Assembly (NCBI RefSeq): GCF_000158095.2
Contig: NZ_CM011002.1
Coordinates: forward strand, 2,371,228 to 2,435,227
Direction: 5' to 3'
Origin: Roseibium alexandrii DFL-11
GTDB taxonomy: Bacteria; Pseudomonadota; Alphaproteobacteria; Rhizobiales; Stappiaceae
DNA: 64,000 bases
Every line of letters starts with the position of its first letter. The stretch's first letter is position 1. Below, piece by piece: positions 33,677 through 43,541 of this stretch. The notes below the pieces were generated by a model, which did not search any database, was not told the DNA's origin, and worked only from the letters and a program-made list of their open reading frames with translations. A program made the position numbers and the translations under genes.

Positions 33677-36600
33677 CTATTCCGCAGCTACCATCCGGGC
33701 CGGGTCGTAATTGAGGATCGGTGCCAGCCAGCGCTCTGCATACTCCACATCCCAGCCTTTTCTTTTGGCGTAATCCACAATTTGATCCTTTTCGATCTTT
33801 CCAACCCCGAAATAGTGGCTGTCGGGATGCGCAAAATAGAGCCCGGAGACGGAGGATCCCGGCAACATCGCCCGGCTCTCTGTCAGCTGGATACCTGTCA
33901 GTTTCTCCGCATCGAGCAGGCGGAAAAGCGTGTCCTTCTCCGTGTGGTCCGGCTGTGCGGGATAACCTGGCGCCGGACGGATACCCTGATACTTTTCTGC
34001 AATCAGTTCCTCACTGGATAGTGTTTCACCAGCCGCATAGCCCCAAAGATCCTTGCGCACGATTTGGTGCAGCTTCTCGGCGAACGCTTCTGCGAGACGA
34101 TCCGCCAGAGCCTGCGACAGGATCTTGTTGTAATCGTCTCCCTGCTTGGCGTAACGGCCAGCAAGCTCGTCTTCACCGTGACCCGCCGTGACGGCAAATC
34201 CGCCGATCCAGTCATTGATGCCGCTGTCGAGAGGCGCCACGAAATCGCTCATCGCCACATTGGCGCGGCCACCGGACGTGCGGGCCATTTGCTGTCGAAG
34301 CGTGTGGAAGGTTGCCGCGACTTCACCGCGGTTCTCACCGGAGTAGACCAGAATGTCGTCGCCAACAGCATTGGCCGGCCATAGCTTCGCAACACCACGC
34401 GCTGTCAGAAGTTTCTTTTCAACGATTTCGTCCAGCATCCGTCGGGCGTCATCAAAAAGCGCCGTTGCCGCAACACCATACCGGTCATCGGTCAGAACCT
34501 GCGGGTAGCGGCCCTTGATTTCCCAGGTTGCAAAGAACGGCGTCCAGTCGATCACCGGCACCAGCTCTTCCAGCGGGAAATCGTCGAACACCGTGGTGCC
34601 GAGCTGGTTCGGCCTGACGGGCGCTTTCCCTTCAAAATCAACCTTGAAGGCATTGGCACGGGCATCCAGCAACTGAACCCGGCGGGCGGCTCCCCGGCCT
34701 GCGGCATGCTTTTCGGCAATATCCGCATATTCAGTGCGAACCTCGCCATAGTATGGCGCACGTCCTCCCTCACTCATCAGCTTGGAGGCAACGCCAACCG
34801 CCCGGCCGGCATCGGTCACATAGATCGCCTGGCCCTTTGCGTAATTGGGATGAATCTTCACTGCCGTGTGGATCTTTGACGTGGTGGCTCCGCCGATCAG
34901 CAGCGGAATGTCCAAACCTTCGCGCTCCATTTCGGCTGCGACATGGCACATTTCATCCAACGACGGCGTGATCAGACCGCTGAGACCGATGATGTCGACC
35001 TTTTCCTGCTTGGCGGTCTCCAGGATCTTTGCAGCCGGGACCATGACCCCAAGGTCGATGACCTCGAAGTTGTTGCACTGAAGGACCACGCCGACAATGT
35101 TCTTGCCGATGTCGTGGACGTCACCCTTCACCGTTGCCATCAGGATCTTGCCCTGCGAGGAATAACCGGTGAGGCCCTGCTCTTCTTTTTCCTTCTCCAT
35201 GAAGGGCATCAGATAGGCGACGGCCTTTTTCATGACGCGGGCGGATTTGACCACCTGCGGCAGGAACATCTGACCGGATCCGAAGAGATCGCCAACCACG
35301 TTCATGCCGTCCATCAGCGGACCTTCGATGACGTGCAGCGGTCGGTCGAAGCTTTGACGGGCTTCCTCTGTGTCTTCCACCACATAGTCGTCAATGCCGT
35401 GGACCAGCGCATGCTCAAGACGCTTGGCAACGTCCCACGTCCGCCAGGTGAGATCGGCTTCCTTCTTCTTGCCCCCCTCGCCTTTCCAGCGCTCGGCTGC
35501 GTCCAGCATGCGGTCCGTCGCATCAGACCGGCGGTTCAGAACAACGTCTTCGCAAAGCTCGCGCAGTTCCGTATCGAGATCGTTATAGACCGCCAGCTGG
35601 CCAGCATTGACAATGCCCATGTCCATGCCGCGCTTGATGCAGTGATAGAGGAAGACGGAGTGCATCGCCTCGCGCACGGCCTCGTTGCCGCGGAACGAGA
35701 ACGACAGGTTGGAAACCCCGCCCGAAACATGGGCATGAGGCAGGTTCTCGCGGATCCAGCCGGTCGCCTCGATGAAGTCGACGCCGTAGTTGTCGTGCTC
35801 CTCGATCCCGGTCGCAACCGCAAATATGTTCGGGTCGAAGACGATGTCTTCAGGCGCAAAGCCCGCTTTTTCGGTCAGGATCTTGTAGGACCGCGCACAG
35901 ATCTCGGTCTTGCGCTCAAACGTGTCGGCCTGGCCCTGTTCGTCAAAGGCCATGACGACGACCGCAGCGCCGTAGCGCCGGATCAGCTTGGCTTGCTCCA
36001 GGAACGCCTCTTCGCCCTCCTTCATCGAGATTGAATTGACGACGCCCTTGCCCTGAATACACTTCAGTCCGGCTTCGATAACCGTCCATTTGGAGCTGTC
36101 AATCATCACCGGCACTTTGGCGATATCGGGTTCAGCTGCCACAAGATTGAGGAAGGTGACCATGGCGTCTTCGGAGTCCAGAAGCCCTTCGTCCATGTTG
36201 ATGTCGATGATCTGGGCGCCGTTCTCGACCTGGCTCCGGGCAACGTCGAGCGCGGTCGCGTAGTCGCCTTCCTTGATCAGCTTGCGGAACCGCGCCGAAC
36301 CGGTCACGTTCGTCCGCTCGCCGACGTTCACAAAATTGACTTCAGGAGTCAGCGAGAACGGCTCGAGGCCGGACAAACGCATGTACCGATCGACGGTCGG
36401 GATTTCTCGGGGTTTTTTGCCTTCGACCGCCTCGGCGATCGCCTTGATGTGGGCAGGTGTGGTGCCACAGCACCCACCGACCATGTTCACGAGGCCCGCC
36501 GAGGCGAACTCCTCGATGAGGCCGGCCATATGCTCCGGGCTCTCATCATATTCGCCAAACTCGTTCGGCAGGCCCGCGTTCGGATAAGCACAGACAAGTG

Positions 36601-37405
36601 TATCGGCGACGCGGCCGAGCTCATCGACATGCGCCCGCATTTCCTTCGCGCCGAGCGCACAGTTGAGGCCAATGGTCAAAGGATTGGTGTGGCGCACGGA
36701 GTTCCAGAAGGCTTCCGGTGTCTGGCCGGAAAGGGTCCGGCCAGAGAGATCGGTGATCGTGCCGGAAATCATCACCGGCAGTTCCCTGCCAATCTCCTCG
36801 AACACTTCTTCAATGGCAAACAGCGCTGCCTTGGCATTCAGGGTGTCGAAGATTGTCTCGACAAGTAAAATATCCGCACCACCTTCGATCAGACCGCGTA
36901 CAGCCTCTGCGTAGGCAATCCTGAGATCATCAAAGCTGACAGCCCGGTACCCGGGATTGTTCACATCTGGCGAAATGGATGCCGTCCGGTTGGTCGGCCC
37001 GAGCGCTCCGGCGACATAGCGGGGCCGGGACGTATCTTGGGCTGTTACCTGTTCGCAGGCCTCGCGCGCCAGACGTGCACTTTCCACGTTCAGCTCATAG
37101 GCCAGTTCCTCCATGCCGTAATCGGCCTGGGCGATGGTGGTGGAGGAAAACGTGTTGGTCTCGACTATATCTGCGCCCGCTTCCAGATAGTCGACATGGA
37201 TCTGGCGAATGGCGTCGGGCATTGTCAGGCTGAGGAGGTCATTGTTGCCCTTCACATCCGACGGCCAGTCCTTGAAACGCTCACCGCGATAGGCTGCCTC
37301 GTCCAGTTTGAGCAACTGAATTTCAGTCCCCATGGCTCCGTCCAGCACCAGAATGCGGGATTTGGCGATCTCCTGAAGGCGCGCGAAGGCGTCAGACTTG
37401 GTCAC
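33677..37405 (-). CDS. metH: Cobalamin-dependent methionine synthase
   Basis: A full-length 1242-residue MetH that moves the methyl group of 5-methyltetrahydrofolate to homocysteine through cobalamin. Domains in order: homocysteine-binding barrel with zinc ligands Cys249 (GLNCALG) and Cys312/Cys313 (GGCCGT); pterin-binding barrel (about 350-620, [21 protein letters not shown]); cobalamin cap and Rossmann domain with the axial His764 in [10 protein letters not shown]; and the SAM-binding reactivation domain (about 920-1242, ending [12 protein letters not shown] and SGLYFAHP). The reactivation domain is fused, unlike the split forms of some relatives. It follows metF on the same strand across a repeat-filled gap of about 230 bp. 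Confidence 0.97.
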   Translation of the reverse strand: MTKSDAFARLQEIAKSRILVLDGAMGTEIQLLKLDEAAYRGERFKDWPSDVKGNNDLLSLTMPDAIRQIHVDYLEAGADIVETNTFSSTTIAQADYGMEELAYELNVESARLAREACEQVTAQDTSRPRYVAGALGPTNRTASISPDVNNPGYRAVSFDDLRIAYAEAVRGLIEGGADILLVETIFDTLNAKAALFAIEEVFEEIGRELPVMISGTITDLSGRTLSGQTPEAFWNSVRHTNPLTIGLNCALGAKEMRAHVDELGRVADTLVCAYPNAGLPNEFGEYDESPEHMAGLIEEFASAGLVNMVGGCCGTTPAHIKAIAEAVEGKKPREIPTVDRYMRLSGLEPFSLTPEVNFVNVGERTNVTGSARFRKLIKEGDYATALDVARSQVENGAQIIDINMDEGLLDSEDAMVTFLNLVAAEPDIAKVPVMIDSSKWTVIEAGLKCIQGKGVVNSISMKEGEEAFLEQAKLIRRYGAAVVVMAFDEQGQADTFERKTEICARSYKILTEKAGFAPEDIVFDPNIFAVATGIEEHDNYGVDFIEATGWIRENLPHAHVSGGVSNLSFSFRGNEAVREAMHSVFLYHCIKRGMDMGIVNAGQLAVYNDLDTELRELCEDVVLNRRSDATDRMLDAAERWKGEGGKKKEADLTWRTWDVAKRLEHALVHGIDDYVVEDTEEARQSFDRPLHVIEGPLMDGMNVVGDLFGSGQMFLPQVVKSARVMKKAVAYLMPFMEKEKEEQGLTGYSSQGKILMATVKGDVHDIGKNIVGVVLQCNNFEVIDLGVMVPAAKILETAKQEKVDIIGLSGLITPSLDEMCHVAAEMEREGLDIPLLIGGATTSKIHTAVKIHPNYAKGQAIYVTDAGRAVGVASKLMSEGGRAPYYGEVRTEYADIAEKHAAGRGAARRVQLLDARANAFKVDFEGKAPVRPNQLGTTVFDDFPLEELVPVIDWTPFFATWEIKGRYPQVLTDDRYGVAATALFDDARRMLDEIVEKKLLTARGVAKLWPANAVGDDILVYSGENRGEVAATFHTLRQQMARTSGGRANVAMSDFVAPLDSGINDWIGGFAVTAGHGEDELAGRYAKQGDDYNKILSQALADRLAEAFAEKLHQIVRKDLWGYAAGETLSSEELIAEKYQGIRPAPGYPAQPDHTEKDTLFRLLDAEKLTGIQLTESRAMLPGSSVSGLYFAHPDSHYFGVGKIEKDQIVDYAKRKGWDVEYAERWLAPILNYDPARMVAAE

Positions 37406-37432
37406 GGGGGTTTCCTACCTCTTGGCCAGGCT

Positions 37433-37572
37433 CCCGGCTCAAGGCCGGGACGGCTGTCTTTTACATTGCCGCAGCGGACTTGCTCCGGGCCGCGGTATTC
37501 CAAACTCGTCAGGTCCCGGTTCAAGACCGGGACAGCCGTTATACTAATGCCGCCCCGGACCTAATCCGGGGC
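37433..37572. repeat. Intergenic palindromic repeats between metF and metH
   Basis: Three GC-rich hairpins occur in 140 bp: CCCGGC-TCAAG-GCCGGG (37433-37449), GTCCCGGT-TCAAG-ACCGGGAC (37512-37532) and GCCCCGGA-CCTAA-TCCGGGGC (37552-37572). The first two share TCCCGG-N-TCAAG-N-CCGGGAC-N-GC and look like copies of one element. Such short palindromes are common between alphaproteobacterial genes and may act on message stability. Confidence 0.65.
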
Positions 37573-37635
37573 CCTCATATCTCAAAAACCATGCGGTCTG
37601 GGCTCGAAGCCGGAAAGGCAGCGAGAGGATTTGCT

Positions 37636-38547
37636 TTAAGCCGCCACTTTCTCGGTGCCATGCTGCCCCATCCCAAGCATGTGGCAGATGGCGTAAGTCA
37701 GATCGGCACGGTTCATCGTGTAGAAATGGAAGTCCGTCAGGCCGCGGTCGACCAGGTCCATTACCTGCTCACAGGCAATGGCCACACCGACGAGCTTGCG
37801 GGTTTCCGGATCGTTCTGCAGACCGGCAAAGCGCCGCGCGACCCATTCGGGGATCGAGGTGCCGCATTTTGCAGAGAACACCATGGTCTGCTCAAAATTA
37901 TGGATTGGCAGGATGCCGGGGATCACCGGGATATTGATGCCGGCTGCCGCAATACGGTCCAGGTAGTCATCAAACAGATCGTTGTCGAAGAAGTACTGGG
38001 TGATGATCCGGTCCGCACCGGCATCAACCTTACGCTTCAGGTTGTCGATTTCTTTCTGCCAGCTACCACTCTCGGGATGTTTTTCCGGGTAGCCGGATAC
38101 CGAAACGTCAAAATTGGCGATTTTCTTGATACCTTCAACCAGATCGGTCGCGTAGGCATAGCCCTCCGGATGCGGCTCATAAACCGCGCCGATGCCTGCA
38201 AGCGGATCACCGCGCAATGCTACAAGGTGGCGCACGCCAAGATCCCAATAATCTTTGACGATCGCATCGACTTCCGCCTTTGGAGAGCCGACACATGTCA
38301 GGTGTGCCGCCGGTGCGAGATCGGTCTCGTTCAAGATGCGCTCAACGGTCTTGTGGGTCCGCTCTCGGGTCGATCCGCCAGCACCATAGGTGACCGATAC
38401 AAAAGACGGGTTGAGCGGCGCGAGGCGCTGGACCGTTTCCCAAAGTGTCTCCCCCATCTTTTCGGACTTCGGGGGGAAGAACTCGAAGGATGCGGTGATC
38501 GGTGTCTTAATAACACCTCGGGACAGTCGGGATGACAAAACAGTCAT
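37636..38547 (-). CDS. metF: Methylenetetrahydrofolate reductase
   Basis: A 303-residue flavoprotein that reduces 5,10-methylenetetrahydrofolate to the 5-methyl form used by MetH. Seen: the N-terminal FEFFPPKSEKM with the catalytic Glu, FVSVTYGAGGSTRERT, the FAD-contact VALRGDP, and DAGADRIITQYFFD. The start is ATG 38547, one base after the stop of the ArsR-methyltransferase gene (TGATATG), with GAGAGG upstream; the longer frame to 38607 is rejected. Tight coupling to the regulator indicates an autoregulated methionine-cycle operon. Confidence 0.95.
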   Translation of the reverse strand: MTVLSSRLSRGVIKTPITASFEFFPPKSEKMGETLWETVQRLAPLNPSFVSVTYGAGGSTRERTHKTVERILNETDLAPAAHLTCVGSPKAEVDAIVKDYWDLGVRHLVALRGDPLAGIGAVYEPHPEGYAYATDLVEGIKKIANFDVSVSGYPEKHPESGSWQKEIDNLKRKVDAGADRIITQYFFDNDLFDDYLDRIAAAGINIPVIPGILPIHNFEQTMVFSAKCGTSIPEWVARRFAGLQNDPETRKLVGVAIACEQVMDLVDRGLTDFHFYTMNRADLTYAICHMLGMGQHGTEKVAA

Positions 38548-38548
38548 A

Positions 38549-39559
38549 TCAGGCAACCTCTCGGGAAGAATTCTGGGCAGGCACGTCGGTGATGATCCGC
38601 CGATCACGGGCCAGCCAAAGGGTAACGGTCAGTTTGCTGTCATCGGCCTCGCCAGGAACGAGGTCGGTTGTTTTTTCAAGATCGAGATCCAGCGCATCCA
38701 GCCAGCGCTCCATCTGCTCGCTGGCAAAGCCGAGGCGGCGGTGCGCATGCCGGTCCCGCAGGAACTCAAGCTCATGCGGCGCAAAGTCGACAATCAGCAG
38801 ACGCCCGCCGGGGCGCAATGCCCGCGCAGCTTCTGCAAGCGCCCGTGCCGGATCATCCAGGAAGTGCAACACTTGGTGGATTGCGACCACGTCGAAGGAT
38901 TTCGGCGGCACGTTCAAAGCGTAAACATCGCCATGGCGAACCTGGGCATTGTTCAGGCCTGCTTTCGATAGGTTCGCCCGCGCAACGGACAGCATGTCAT
39001 GGGACGCGTCGACACCAAGAGCTGAGACGTACTGATCTGCAAAGACTTCCAATAGACGGCCGGTGCCTGTTCCAAGATCAAGAAATGTCTGGAACGGCGC
39101 ATCGCCAAGCGCGTTGCGCATTGCCGCTTCAACGTCGGCTTCAAGCACATGCAAGGAGCGCTCCCGGTCCCAGGTAAGCGCGCGGCCAGCAAAGAAGGCA
39201 GCAGCTTCTTCCGCCTTGGCTTTACGGATGGTTTGAAAGCGTTCTTGATCAGCCGCCAAAACGGCGTCCTCATTTGAGATCCGAGCCACAACATCGCGTG
39301 CCAACGCGCCCTCGGGTCCGTCCGACAGGCGGTAATAGACCCACGAGCCTTCCGGGAAGCGTTGGATGACGTCGGCTTCAGCAAGCAGTTTCAGATGGCG
39401 GGAGATGCGCGGCTGACTCTGACCAAGGATAGCAGTGGCATCCTTCACGGTTAGTTCGTTTTGCGCCAGCAGAGCGATCAGACGGATCCGCGTTGCTTCC
39501 CCAACTGCCCGCAAGGCGGCCAGGGTCTCGTCTACTGATAGGGTGTTCCGCTCGGTCAT
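38549..39559 (-). CDS. sahR: ArsR-type regulator fused to a methyltransferase domain, SahR-like
   Basis: A 336-residue protein with an ArsR winged helix (about residues 8-90: EATRIRLIALLAQNELTV, QSQPRISRHLKLLAEADVI) and a C-terminal SAM-dependent methyltransferase fold (about 150-310: FLDLGTGTGRLLEVFA, GVDASHDML, VAIHQVLHFLDDP). Regulators of this type, described as SahR, respond to S-adenosylhomocysteine and control methionine-cycle genes in proteobacteria. Here it is followed at once by metF and metH and preceded by a perfect 20-bp palindrome. Whether the methyltransferase fold is catalytic or only senses ligand is not shown. Confidence 0.88.
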   Translation of the reverse strand: MTERNTLSVDETLAALRAVGEATRIRLIALLAQNELTVKDATAILGQSQPRISRHLKLLAEADVIQRFPEGSWVYYRLSDGPEGALARDVVARISNEDAVLAADQERFQTIRKAKAEEAAAFFAGRALTWDRERSLHVLEADVEAAMRNALGDAPFQTFLDLGTGTGRLLEVFADQYVSALGVDASHDMLSVARANLSKAGLNNAQVRHGDVYALNVPPKSFDVVAIHQVLHFLDDPARALAEAARALRPGGRLLIVDFAPHELEFLRDRHAHRRLGFASEQMERWLDALDLDLEKTTDLVPGEADDSKLTVTLWLARDRRIITDVPAQNSSREVA

Positions 39560-39578
39560 TTACTCACCGCCAATGTCA

Positions 39579-39598
39579 ATATAAAGATATCTTTATAT
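39579..39598. promoter_or_regulatory. Perfect 20-bp operator upstream of sahR-metF
   Basis: ATATAAAGATATCTTTATAT is fully self-complementary and stands out in GC-rich DNA. It ends 20 bp before the start codon at 39559, where bound protein would block the promoter. This geometry and A/T-rich symmetry fit an ArsR-type repressor; the adjacent SahR-like protein is the obvious ligand-responsive candidate. Confidence 0.75.
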
Positions 39599-39691
39599 CA
39601 ATCACGCAGACGATGCAAGCCCAGCGACCCAAATGCGTCACACTCTTGTCCCTGAGCGACAATATTGGCAAATCATCAGTTAACGGGACTG

Positions 39692-40570
39692 CTATCGCGC
39701 AGCTGCCGCTTCTTCGCGCAGCCACCCCAGAAAGGCGCGCGCCAAGCGCTTTGGCCGTTTGCGTTGAGATACAATGGCGCCAAAACCATCCTCGATCAGC
39801 GTGAACCCAAAGGGCGCCACAAGACGGCCATCTGCCAGCTCCTCCGCCACAATGCGCTTTTCCACCAGGGCAGCCCCCAACCCGGCCAAAGCCGCCTCGA
39901 TCACCAGAAACGTGTGCGGATAGGCGGTTGTCGTTTCCGAGACGACTTCAACACCGGCCAGGGTCTGATAAGCGTTCCACACATCACCCGGCAATTCCTG
40001 GACGCATCGGTTTTTAACCGTCAGCACGCGCTCTTTTAACTCAACGCTGAGACCGGGCGCATGGACAATACCGAAGGCAACATCACCCAGAATTTCAATG
40101 TCCGTTCGGCCGCCGAACTGCCAGCGCAAACGGTCCCACGTCAGGATGGCATCCATCTGCTCTTCCGGCAGCCAGTGTTTACCCGTCATCCGGAAGTTAA
40201 CCTGTGCATCGGGATACCGCTGATAAAACCGCGGCAGGCGCGGCATCAACCAGCGCATGGCAAACGTCGCGCTGATTCCGATGTCGAGGGTCGGACTGTC
40301 GGCAAGCTGCGTGAGCCCCCGCCAAGCCGCTTCGATCTCCTGCAACGATCCGCCGACCGCCTTTGCAAACTTTTCCCCTTCCGGGGTCAGGGCCACCCCC
40401 TGCCCGTCCTTCCGGAACAAGGCGACACCCGCCTGTTCTGCCAGATGGGCGAGCTGCTTGCTGATCGCGCCATGTGTCCGGCCAAGCTCATCTGCAGCGG
40501 CACTCATGGATCCGAGCCGCGCCGTCGCTTCCAAAGCTGGCAAGGCATTCAAGGGCGGCAATCGTTTCAT
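39692..40570 (-). CDS. LysR-family transcriptional regulator, GcvA-like
   Basis: A 292-residue regulator: a winged helix (about residues 5-64, LPALEATARLGSMSAAADELGRTHGAISKQLAHLAEQAGVALF) and a co-inducer domain (about 90-290, LDIGISATFAMRWLMPRLPRFYQRYP). The FAxRWLxPRLxxFxxxxP pattern is that of the GcvA/AmpR subgroup. It is divergent from the DUF1127-like gene, whose promoter it may share. The effector is unknown. Confidence 0.9.
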   Translation of the reverse strand: MKRLPPLNALPALEATARLGSMSAAADELGRTHGAISKQLAHLAEQAGVALFRKDGQGVALTPEGEKFAKAVGGSLQEIEAAWRGLTQLADSPTLDIGISATFAMRWLMPRLPRFYQRYPDAQVNFRMTGKHWLPEEQMDAILTWDRLRWQFGGRTDIEILGDVAFGIVHAPGLSVELKERVLTVKNRCVQELPGDVWNAYQTLAGVEVVSETTTAYPHTFLVIEAALAGLGAALVEKRIVAEELADGRLVAPFGFTLIEDGFGAIVSQRKRPKRLARAFLGWLREEAAAAR

Positions 40571-40693
40571 CTCAATCTCTCACCTGGCGAAACATGTTCT
40601 TTTTTCTCACAATAGACTGACAACTTCTCCTTCGACCAGGCGATATGTTTTCGCGATAGTGTAACCATTCCGCTCTTATTCCGGACAATTATC

Positions 40694-41062
40694 GTGAAAA
40701 CACACAAGCTCACTTTTAAACGCGCCTCGCCACCGCAGACGGCGCTGGTCATTTCCTACCCCAATCAAAACCACTGCCTTAAGAGATTTTCTCACAAATT
40801 TCGTTTGACAAGCTGGTTGCACGACAAAACCACAAAAATAAAGCAATTCCTGCAATTGGCCTCGGAGAGACAACACTTGCTCCGGGAGGAACCCGATAGT
40901 GTTTTGGCTGATCTTGGCCTTACCCGTGCGCAGTTGCGCTCACGCAAGTTTCTAAAGGCCGAGCTCACACGTGTAGATGATACACGGCCGAATGCTGAGA
41001 TTGTGCAATTTGAAATGCCTGCAAAGCGCCTTGGTTTCCGTAGAAACCAATCAAGCAGTTAA
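40694..41062 (+). CDS. DUF1127-like protein with long N-terminal extension
   Basis: A 122-residue basic protein. The segment QLASERQHLLREEPDSVLADLGLTRAQLRSRKF (about residues 55-88) follows the DUF1127 pattern (L, D-x2-L-x-D-x-G-L-x-R-x2-L), which in alphaproteobacteria occurs in small RNA-binding regulators of about 45 residues. Here it is preceded by about 50 basic residues with no clear domain and followed by a short tail. The start at GTG 40694 has no strong ribosome-binding site, so a shorter form starting nearer the domain is possible. Confidence 0.55.
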   Translation: MKTHKLTFKRASPPQTALVISYPNQNHCLKRFSHKFRLTSWLHDKTTKIKQFLQLASERQHLLREEPDSVLADLGLTRAQLRSRKFLKAELTRVDDTRPNAEIVQFEMPAKRLGFRRNQSSS

Positions 41063-41336
41063 GCCTGCCGAAGACGTCAGCAAATCCTTTTGATCGCTCG
41101 CTACACCCGCCACCACGCGCGATAAGTGCTTCTTGTACTTTAGCACGAGAAACGCGCATTCAGTTGCGCCCAACTTAATTCGCATTAGTATTATTCACTA
41201 ACATCAAAACTGGGAGGCACAGTTCCATCCCGCATGCCCATCACGGTGTACAGCCGGCTGGAGGAGAGCCTGAGGTTGGATCGTGAGACGGCGCCATGTG
41301 CGGGCGACAAAAATTACGTGAGGGAGGAGACAATTC

Positions 41337-43448
41337 ATGAAACGCTTCATCGGCGGAGCACTGGCACTTCTTGTCAGCCCACATCTGGCGGCAGCCGAGC
41401 CAATTTCGGCAGACGCCATACGCGCTGCCACCGGCGGCATCAACACGGCCACGATCATCGAAAACGACGCGTCAGATCAAAACTGGCTCAATTACGGCCT
41501 GAATTACGCCGAAACCCGATACTCTCAACTCGATACAATCACGGCCGACAACGTCGGCGAACTCGGATTGGCCTGGTCCTACAATCTGGAATCCCGCCGC
41601 GGTGTTCAGGCGACACCGATCGTGGCTGATGGTGTCATGTATGTCACCGCATCCTGGTCCATTGTTCATGCGCTGGACGCCATCACGGGAGAAAAGCTCT
41701 GGGTATATGATCCGGAGGTGCCCGGCGAATACGCCGCCAAGGGATGCTGCGACGTCGTCAACCGGGGCGTCGCCATCTATGAAGGCAAGGTCTTCGTTGG
41801 ATCCTATGACGGTTATCTGCATGCCCTGGATGCTGCCACCGGCGAGCTACTCTGGAAGATCGACACCATTGAAAACCGGGATATGTCCTACACCGTGACC
41901 GGGGCGCCACGGGTCATCAACGGTAAGGTGATCATCGGCAATGGTGGTGCCGAGTTTGGCGTGCGCGGCTACATTTCAGCCTATGATACGGAGACCGGAG
42001 ACACCGTCTGGCGCTGGTATACGGTGCCTGGCGACCCGGCCAAGCCTTATGAAAATGACGCCATGAAAATGGCGGCGGAAACCTGGGATCCATCCGCCAA
42101 ATATTGGGAGGCTGGCGGCGGCGGCACGGTTTGGGACGCCATGGCCTATGATCAGGAGCTGAACCTTCTTTACATCGGGACGGGCAACGGATCGCCGTGG
42201 AACCAGCATCTGCGTTCACCGGCCGGGGGCGACAACCTGTTTCTCGCCTCCATCGTCGCGCTCAATCCGGACACCGGTGACTATGTCTGGCACTACCAGA
42301 ACACACCGGGGGATACCTGGGACTACACATCCACGCAGCACATCATTCTTGCCGACCTCGAGATCGACGGCGATACGCGTCAAGTACTGATGCAGGCCCC
42401 GAAGAATGGCTTCTTCTATGTGATTGACCGCACCAACGGCGAGTTCATTTCCGCAGAACCATTCGTTGAGACGACTTGGGCCAAGGCCTATGACGCTGAT
42501 GGCAGGCCCATCGAAAACCCGGATGCCCGCTCGAAAGACAAGCCGTTCGAACCGGTACCATCCGCTTACGGCGCACATAACTGGCATCCAATGAGCTTCA
42601 ATCCGGACACCGGGCTTGTCTACATTCCGGCGCAAGGCGTTCCGCTTGTGCAATCGACCGATCCGAGCTGGGAGCTCAATTCCCACAAGCCCATGTCGAC
42701 CATGTCGGGGGTTGGCTGGAACCTTGGGTATCTTTTCAATGTGGTTGCGCCGCAAGCAACGCCTTTCGGACACCTTCTGGCCTGGGATCCGGTCAACCAG
42801 CGGGAGGCCTGGCGCGCTGAATATGTCTCGCCCTGGAATGGCGGCACCCTGACCACGGCTGGCAACCTTGTGTTTCAGGGAACCGCTGATGGCCGGTTCA
42901 TTGCCTACAATGCCACGAACGGAGAAGCACTCTGGCAGGTTCCCATGACGTCCGGCGTCATTGCTGCGCCCATGACCTGGGAACACGACGGCGAACAATA
43001 CGTCACGATCGCTGCCGGCTGGGGCGGGGTCTATGGCCTGATGCAACGGGCCACCGAAAAAGTTGGGCCTGGCCGGGTCTTCACCTTCCGGATCGGCGGC
43101 AGCGAAGAGATTCCAACGGCGGAACTGTCGACCCGCACCGAACTCGTCTCCGGAGTTCCTTATGACCCGGAACAGGTCACGGCAGGACTGGCGACCTATG
43201 TCTCCAACTGTCTCTTCTGTCACGGTGTGCCGGGGGTCAACAATGGCGGCGCTGTTCCGAACCTTGGCTACTCGGAACAAGAAGTCCTGACCAATGCCGA
43301 TGCCTGGGTCCTGCAAGGAGCCGGACTGCACAACGGTATGCCGCGCTTTGATGCACATTTGACCGATGCCGACGTTCAAAACGTGCTGGCGTTTATCCAG
43401 GGCACAGCTGACTCTTTAAGGGCTGCGGCGGCAACCAAGGCGCAGTAA
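41337..43448 (+). CDS. PQQ-dependent quinohemoprotein alcohol dehydrogenase (type II)
   Basis: A 703-residue periplasmic enzyme that oxidises alcohols, with PQQ in an eight-bladed propeller and a fused cytochrome c domain as electron acceptor. Seen: signal peptide (cleavage near HLAAAEP), N-terminal NWLNYGLNYAETRYSQL, vicinal disulfide Cys137-Cys138 over PQQ, catalytic Asp329 in TWDYT, repeated W-motifs such as WAYD-like blades, and heme site Cys625-x2-Cys628-His629 with a distal Met in NGMPRF. Residue 331 is Thr and not the second Asp of lanthanide enzymes, so calcium is expected. GAGGGAGGAG precedes the start. No cytochrome or PQQ-synthesis gene is adjacent. Confidence 0.94.
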   Translation: MKRFIGGALALLVSPHLAAAEPISADAIRAATGGINTATIIENDASDQNWLNYGLNYAETRYSQLDTITADNVGELGLAWSYNLESRRGVQATPIVADGVMYVTASWSIVHALDAITGEKLWVYDPEVPGEYAAKGCCDVVNRGVAIYEGKVFVGSYDGYLHALDAATGELLWKIDTIENRDMSYTVTGAPRVINGKVIIGNGGAEFGVRGYISAYDTETGDTVWRWYTVPGDPAKPYENDAMKMAAETWDPSAKYWEAGGGGTVWDAMAYDQELNLLYIGTGNGSPWNQHLRSPAGGDNLFLASIVALNPDTGDYVWHYQNTPGDTWDYTSTQHIILADLEIDGDTRQVLMQAPKNGFFYVIDRTNGEFISAEPFVETTWAKAYDADGRPIENPDARSKDKPFEPVPSAYGAHNWHPMSFNPDTGLVYIPAQGVPLVQSTDPSWELNSHKPMSTMSGVGWNLGYLFNVVAPQATPFGHLLAWDPVNQREAWRAEYVSPWNGGTLTTAGNLVFQGTADGRFIAYNATNGEALWQVPMTSGVIAAPMTWEHDGEQYVTIAAGWGGVYGLMQRATEKVGPGRVFTFRIGGSEEIPTAELSTRTELVSGVPYDPEQVTAGLATYVSNCLFCHGVPGVNNGGAVPNLGYSEQEVLTNADAWVLQGAGLHNGMPRFDAHLTDADVQNVLAFIQGTADSLRAAAATKAQ

Positions 43449-43490
43449 GGTTTCGGTGAACGGCCTAGAGGCCTTACCAGAAATGAAAAC

Positions 43491-43521
43491 GGCTCTGCCG
43501 ATGTCTCCGCAGAGCCTTTTT
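43491..43521 (+). terminator. Intrinsic terminator after the alcohol dehydrogenase gene
   Basis: GGCTCTGC and GCAGAGCC pair around CGATGTCTCC, followed by TTTTT. It also ends close to the 3' end of the converging MscS gene. Confidence 0.88.
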
Positions 43522-43541
43522 CTGTAAGTGCTCATATACCG

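Noticed and set aside
34943..36034. 363-codon plus-strand frame opposite metH
   Set aside because: Antisense shadow of the pterin-binding region, rich in Asp/Arg/His as typical of such shadows.
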